A stretch of 64,000 bases of DNA, from NCBI RefSeq assembly GCF_000690905.1, contig NZ_JMCL01000031.1:18758-82757 (forward strand), in the 5' to 3' direction. Positions 56,973-64,000 of the stretch are shown here, one piece after another (the stretch's first letter is position 1; each line of letters begins with the position of its first letter). A program made the position numbers and the translations under genes. The notes beneath the pieces were generated by a model. It was given only the letters and a program-made list of their open reading frames with translations, was not told where the DNA came from and made no database searches. The stretch comes from Pseudomonas sp. Ant30-3 (GTDB lineage: Bacteria; Pseudomonadota; Gammaproteobacteria; Pseudomonadales; Pseudomonadaceae).

Positions 56973-57764
56973 TCAGCCGGCGAGCATCGGGTAGGTAAAA
57001 AGGCCGAAGTGCAGCAAGTTCAAGCCGAAATGGGTGGCGATGGCTGCCCCGAGCCCACCGAACCGGTAAGCCAGCCCATAACCTAGCCCGGCCAGCCCGG
57101 ACAGCAACACCCACTGCCAGCCCGCGCCTGCGTGCACCAGGCCAAACAGCAAGGATGCGAGCAGCAACGCCAGATCCTCGCCATAAGGCAAGTGCTTGAA
57201 GCGCCGGCTCAGACCGCCCTGAATGTAGCCGCGAAACAGTGCCTCCTCGACCAGCGTCACCAGCAGCAGGTTATTGAGCACCCACAGCCACGCCTGATCG
57301 GGCCATTTCGGCGCCCAACTGATCAGCCCCAGCAACAGCGCGCCGCCCAGCGCCAGCACGCTGCTCAACACCAGGCCCAGCGCCGTGGCATAACAGGAAA
57401 GGCGCAGTGAGCGCCGGCCGACGATCCATGGGCAGACCAGCAATAACCAGAAACCAATCAGCGGTTTGTCCAGGTTCAGGTACATGGCGAAACGCACCGC
57501 ATCATCGGTAAAACGCTGTGGCGCGATGACACGACCACCGTGAAAACCCGGCAACCAGTGCAACGCCAGCGCCAATGCCATGAACAGGAACAGTGCGTGA
57601 CCGAGGTAAGGCGCAATGCGAATCTCCCGCTGGCGCACGGCAACGGCGGCGATCAGCAGCAACACCACCGAAAGTGTGGCGAGCCAGCTCAGTTGGCCGA
57701 AGATCAGCGCGAGTGCGTAGCCGAGGGAGAGGAGGGCGAGATACGTCCATGGCAGGGCGGGCAT
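56973..57764 (-). CDS. CPBP-family intramembrane metalloprotease
   Basis: The 263-residue protein has about eight hydrophobic helices. The CPBP/Abi motifs are intact: EEALFRGYIQGGL near 170, FGLVHAGAGWQW near 203 and ATHFGLNLLHFG near 243. Related proteases cut membrane-bound substrates; the target here is unknown. I chose the ATG ending at 57764 because the first helix starts right after it. It lies between acnA and aer on the same strand but has its own gap to acnA with a terminator. Confidence 0.87.
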   Translation of the reverse strand: MPALPWTYLALLSLGYALALIFGQLSWLATLSVVLLLIAAVAVRQREIRIAPYLGHALFLFMALALALHWLPGFHGGRVIAPQRFTDDAVRFAMYLNLDKPLIGFWLLLVCPWIVGRRSLRLSCYATALGLVLSSVLALGGALLLGLISWAPKWPDQAWLWVLNNLLLVTLVEEALFRGYIQGGLSRRFKHLPYGEDLALLLASLLFGLVHAGAGWQWVLLSGLAGLGYGLAYRFGGLGAAIATHFGLNLLHFGLFTYPMLAG

Positions 57765-57871
57765 TTGATGTCCTAGTGTCAAGATTCCGCAGGCACCACT
57801 CATTTCCCTACAGGGGGAGTTAGTGTTGCTCGCGAAACGGTGCCGGATTATAGGGACCTGCGGCCATAAAC

Positions 57872-57899
57872 AAAAACACCGCCCGAAGGCGGTGCTGTT
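57872..57899 (-). terminator. acnA terminator
   Basis: CACCGCC and GGCGGTG form a 7-bp stem with a 4-base loop. On the minus strand it is followed by TTTTTG. Confidence 0.88.
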
Positions 57900-57911
57900 G
57901 TCAGCGGACAA

Positions 57912-60653
<2,742 letters not shown>

Positions 60654-60863
60654 TACGATCACTCCTTTGAGTCCGCACGGCTACGGACTGAGGGGACGGA
60701 CAGAGCATTAAAGCTAGCCCTGTTTTAAGTAGCTGGCTAATAACTGGACTCTATGAGCGCATCCAGGGTTCCGAACTCGGCTATCATGCGCCGGTTTTCG
60801 TGACAGGCTTTGCTACAGGGCAAGTTTGCGCATCGATGGTTTGCCGATTGCCCAGGAGATTTG

Positions 60864-61937
60864 ATGAACACCCTCTTTATGCATTGCCGACCGGGCTTCG
60901 AAGGCGAAGTCTGCTCGGAGATTTCCGAGCACGCCGCGCGGCTGAACGTGGCCGGTTATACCAAGGCCAAGACCGCCAGCGCCTGCGCCGAATTCATCTG
61001 CACCGAAGAAGACGGCGCCGAGCGCCTGATGCGCGGCCAGCGTTTCGCCGAGCTGATTTTCCCGCGTCAGTGGGCGCGCGGAATGTTTATTGATTTGCCG
61101 GAAACCGATCGCATTAGCGTGATCCTTGCGCACATGGCCGATCTCCCGTTGTGCGGCAGTTTGTGGCTGGAGATGGTCGACACCAACGACGGCAAGGAAC
61201 TGTCGAACTTCTGCAAGAAGTTTGAAGGCCACCTGCGCAAAGCGCTGATGGCGGCCGGCAAACTGGTGGACGATGCGCACAAGCCGCGTTTGTTGCTGAC
61301 CTTCAAAAGCGGCCGTGAAGTATTCATGGGCCTGGCCGAGTCGAACAACTCGGCGATGTGGCCGATGGGCATTCCGCGCCTGAAGTTTCCGCGTGAGGCA
61401 CCGAGCCGATCGACGCTGAAGCTGGAAGAGGCGTGGCACCACTTCATCCCGCGTGATCAGTGGGACGAGCGCCTGCACAGCGACATGACCGGCGTCGACC
61501 TCGGCGCCGCGCCTGGCGGCTGGACCTGGCAACTGGTCAATCGCGGCATGCTGGTGACCGCCATTGATAACGGTCCCATGGCGGAAAGCCTGATGGACAC
61601 CGGGCTGGTACAACACCTGATGGCCGACGGCTTCACCTACAAGCCTCGTCAGCCGGTGGACTGGATGGTTTGCGATATCGTCGAGAAACCTGCGCGCAAC
61701 GCGGCGATGCTGGAGGAGTGGATCGGCGAGGGACATTGTCGCGAGGCGGTGGTCAACCTCAAGTTGCCGATGAAACAACGTTATGCCGAAGTGAAACGCT
61801 TGCTCGAACGCATCGCCGATGGCTTCAAAGAGCGCGGGATCCGGGTCGAGATCGGCTGCAAGCAGCTGTATCACGATCGGGAAGAAGTGACCTGCCATTT
61901 GCGTCGGCTGGATGTGAAGAAGCCCAAATCCCGCTGA
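60864..61937 (+). CDS. rlmM: 23S rRNA 2'-O-ribose C2498 methyltransferase RlmM
   Basis: The 357-residue enzyme methylates C2498 in 23S rRNA. It has an N-terminal THUMP-like domain (about 1-170) and a Rossmann SAM domain with the motif GVDLGAAPGGWTWQLV near 211 and catalytic lysine and aspartate candidates in DWMVCDIVEKP and AVVNLKLPMK. The ATG at 60864 follows AGGAGATTTG. The gene is divergent from acnA. A second rRNA methyltransferase, rlmL, lies elsewhere in the window. Confidence 0.96.
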   Translation: MNTLFMHCRPGFEGEVCSEISEHAARLNVAGYTKAKTASACAEFICTEEDGAERLMRGQRFAELIFPRQWARGMFIDLPETDRISVILAHMADLPLCGSLWLEMVDTNDGKELSNFCKKFEGHLRKALMAAGKLVDDAHKPRLLLTFKSGREVFMGLAESNNSAMWPMGIPRLKFPREAPSRSTLKLEEAWHHFIPRDQWDERLHSDMTGVDLGAAPGGWTWQLVNRGMLVTAIDNGPMAESLMDTGLVQHLMADGFTYKPRQPVDWMVCDIVEKPARNAAMLEEWIGEGHCREAVVNLKLPMKQRYAEVKRLLERIADGFKERGIRVEIGCKQLYHDREEVTCHLRRLDVKKPKSR

Positions 61938-61950
61938 CTGGACGCAAACT

Positions 61951-62039
61951 CTGTAGGAGCCGGCTTGCCGGCGATGGCCGTTACGCGGTGTATACGACCC
62001 ACCGCGGCGCCCGTTTCGCCAGCAAGCCGGCTCCTACAG
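61951..62039. repeat. REP-type inverted repeat
   Basis: CTGTAGGAGCCGGCTTGCCG and its near inverse ending at 62039 flank about 48 bases between rlmM and tusA. Confidence 0.87.
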
Positions 62040-62111
62040 GTTGGGTGTTTGCCACAGATGACTGTTAACCCGGCATTGCGCGACAATGCCGGCCAGTTTC
62101 AGGAGTGAATC

Positions 62112-62363
62112 ATGAGTGAAATGTTTGATACGCCGGTAGACGGCACCCTCGACGCCACCGGTCTCAACTGCCCGGAACCGGTGATGATGCTGCACCAGCA
62201 CATCCGTGACCTGACGCCCGGCGGCTTGCTCAAGGTAATTGCCACCGACCCGTCGACCCGTCGCGATATCCCCAAGTTTTGCGTATTCCTCGACCACGAG
62301 CTGGTCGCGCAGCACGAAGAGGCAGGCACCTACCTCTACTGGATCCGCAAGAAACTCGCTTAA
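62112..62363 (+). CDS. tusA: sulfur-carrier protein TusA
   Basis: The 83-residue protein relays sulfur from IscS toward the 2-thio group of wobble uridine in tRNA. The sulfur-carrying cysteine is in [20 protein letters not shown] near 19 (CPxP motif). The length matches E. coli TusA (81). CAGGAGTGAATC precedes the ATG. Its stop codon overlaps that of the convergent MATE gene by 3-4 bases, with no terminator between them. Confidence 0.95.
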   Translation: MSEMFDTPVDGTLDATGLNCPEPVMMLHQHIRDLTPGGLLKVIATDPSTRRDIPKFCVFLDHELVAQHEEAGTYLYWIRKKLA

Positions 62364-63757
62364 CCCGCCGAACTGCTGATGCGGATCCTCTTGCGTGCAC
62401 TGCGCGTCAGGCGGATCGACAGCATCAGCGCCGCGCAACTCAAACCGACGATCAAACCCTGCCACAGCCCGCTCGGGCCGCTCGGCGTGCCGAACCAGTC
62501 GGTCAGCCCCAGAATGTGGCCCACCGGCAAACCGATGCCCCAATAGGCAAACAGGGTCAGGATCATCGTCACCCGCGTGTCCTGATAGCCGCGCAGCGCG
62601 CCGGCCGCCGTCACCTGAATCGCGTCGGAAAACTGGAGCAGCGCCGAGTACACAATCAGCATCGCCGCCACGTGAATCACCGTCGGATCAGCCGTGTAGA
62701 TGGTCGCGATCTGCTCGCGCAGCAACAGCATCATGCTCGCGGAAATACACGCGTAGGCCAGCGCCGTGCCCATGCCGACACCGGCAGCGAAGCGCGCTTC
62801 ACGCGGCTGCTGACGCCCGAGCGCCTGACCGACGCGAACGGTCACGGCCATGCCCAGGGAGTAGGGGATCATGAACACCAGCGAGCTGAAGTTCAGCGCG
62901 ATCTGATGCCCGGCGACCACCGTTGCGCCGAGGCTGCCGATCAACAGCGCGATCACCGCGAAGATGCTCGATTCGGCGAACACCGCGATGCCGATCGGCA
63001 AACCAATGCTCAGCAGACGCTTGATCACCGTCCATTGCGGCCAGTCGAAACGACTGAACAATTGACTCGACTGATACGCCGGCGCCCAGCGTTCCCAGCC
63101 CGCCATGCCCAGCGCCATCACCCACATGACAATCGCCGTGGCCCAGCCGCAGCCGACGCCGCCCATGGCCGGCACGCCAAAATGGCCATAAATGAAGATG
63201 TAGTTCAGCGGAATATTCAGCGCCAGCCCGCACAGACCCAGGACCATCGCCGGCCGCGTACGCCCGAGGCCGTCACTGAAACAGCGCAGCACATGATAGA
63301 TCGCCACCGCGGGCAAGCCGCTGGCGATGCCGTGCAGGTATTGCATGCAGGGACCGATCAGTTCGGGATCGACGTTCATGATGTGCAGAATCGGCTCGGC
63401 GCCAAGCAGCATGGCGGTCGCCAGCACGCCCACGACCAGCGCCAGCCACAGGGCCTGGCGCACGATCGGACCGATCTCGCTGTGGGTGCCGGCACCGAAG
63501 CGTTGGGCGACTTTCGGCGTGGTCGCCAGCAGTGTGCCGGTCATCAGCAGAAACACCGGCACCCAGATCGAGTTGCCCAGGGCCACCGCCGCCAGATCTC
63601 GCGGCCCGACCCGGCCGGCCATCACCGCGTCGACGAAACCCATCGCGGTGGTCGCCAGCTGCGCGACCATGATCGGCAGCGCCAGGCCGAGCAGGTTTCT
63701 CAGCTCCAGGCGAACTCGGGCAGGGCGGGTGAGGGGGGCGGCGTCAGAGCGTTCAGT
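62360..63757 (-). CDS. MATE-family multidrug efflux transporter (NorM type)
   Basis: The protein has 12 predicted helices in two related halves and the family landmarks [20 protein letters not shown] near 24, [19 protein letters not shown] text, and [14 protein letters not shown]. It exports cationic drugs in exchange for sodium or protons. The start is uncertain: no ATG fits. I list the GTG ending at 63757 (465 residues); a TTG at 63766 and a GTG at 63799 are alternatives. All three have weak ribosome sites, so expression may be low. Confidence 0.88.
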   Translation of the reverse strand, partial: TERSDAAPLTRPARVRLELRNLLGLALPIMVAQLATTAMGFVDAVMAGRVGPRDLAAVALGNSIWVPVFLLMTGTLLATTPKVAQRFGAGTHSEIGPIVRQALWLALVVGVLATAMLLGAEPILHIMNVDPELIGPCMQYLHGIASGLPAVAIYHVLRCFSDGLGRTRPAMVLGLCGLALNIPLNYIFIYGHFGVPAMGGVGCGWATAIVMWVMALGMAGWERWAPAYQSSQLFSRFDWPQWTVIKRLLSIGLPIGIAVFAESSIFAVIALLIGSLGATVVAGHQIALNFSSLVFMIPYSLGMAVTVRVGQALGRQQPREARFAAGVGMGTALAYACISASMMLLLREQIATIYTADPTVIHVAAMLIVYSALLQFSDAIQVTAAGALRGYQDTRVTMILTLFAYWGIGLPVGHILGLTDWFGTPSGPSGLWQGLIVGLSCAALMLSIRLTRSARKRIRISSSAG

Positions 63758-63884
63758 CACGGCATTCAAGGGCAGAGCGTCCAGAAAAATTATGCACACA
63801 GGCGGCCCATTCTACGCCTTGACGCATCGGTCAGGAAAAGACCTGTGTTAGCGATTTGTAATCATCGATAGCACCGTTGTGGCG

Positions 63885-64000
63885 AGGGAGCTTGCTCCCG
63901 CTGGACTGCGCAGCAGTCCCAACCTCACATGCGGTGTGCCTGCTGGTTAAGGTCGCTCAAGTGGGGGACTGCTGCGCAGTCCAGCGGGAGCAAGCTCCCT
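63885..64000. repeat. REP-type palindrome with 36-bp perfect arms, reaching the window edge
   Basis: 63885-63920 and 63965-64000 are exact reverse complements beginning AGGGAGCTTGCTCCCGCTGG, separated by 44 bases. The element may extend past the edge. It belongs to a REP subclass (GGACTGCGCAGCAGTCC) not seen elsewhere in the window except as the GCGCAGCAG core at 29968-30110. Confidence 0.92.

Overview
This 64-kb window is chromosomal DNA of a Pseudomonas, most likely of the P. fluorescens group. The basis is protein-level resemblance, high GC, the dense family of inverted 'GGAGCNNGCTTGCTCGCGA'-type REP elements, and a gene order (xdhAB, smc-zipA-ligA, dnaX-ybaB-recR, apt-anr-hemN, ccoSIHG, two cbb3 operons, aer, acnA) that I remember as shared with P. 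aeruginosa. It is nearly all core metabolism. I see no prophage, IS element, CRISPR array, rRNA or tRNA.

Layout. 1-2.6 kb: nitrate-assimilation control on the minus strand (nasS, nasT and a nitrate transporter cut by the window edge). Both transcription units start with a sigma-54-type promoter, then a dual-hexaloop ANTAR-target RNA, then an overlapping intrinsic terminator. 2.7-11.7 kb: pyrD, rmf, rlmL, a CHASE/PAS/GGDEF cyclase, dacB and a YggL-type gene. 11.8-21.4 kb: a purine-catabolism block (BenE-family transporter, GntR regulator, guaD, xdhC, xdhB, xdhA, second GntR regulator). 21.4-30.4 kb: smc, zipA, ligA, an orphan zinc metallopeptidase and the 4.5S SRP RNA. 30.5-37.8 kb: a periplasmic binding protein, dnaX-ybaB, a CurA-type reductase, recR, an acyl-CoA dehydrogenase and apt.

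37.9-53.7 kb is a low-oxygen respiration island: anr, hemN, a TauE/SafE-like membrane protein, ccoSIHG and two complete ccoNOQP operons. ANR boxes precede hemN and ccoN2. Paired GCGAC-N5-GTCGC boxes lie upstream of ccoG and ccoN1. A Phd/VapC-type toxin-antitoxin pair sits between ccoP1 and ccoG. 53.8-64 kb: an alpha/beta hydrolase, a YafO-type toxin-antitoxin pair whose toxin looks frameshifted, aer, a CPBP membrane protease, acnA, rlmM, tusA and a MATE efflux pump.

The most informative unlisted structure is regulatory: the two matched NasT-responsive leaders (one on nasS itself), the ANR box embedded in the gene divergent from ccoN2, and tandem TGAC-N6-GTCA sites over the xdhA promoter. All functional statements are from reading the sequence and knowledge of families; no searches were run.
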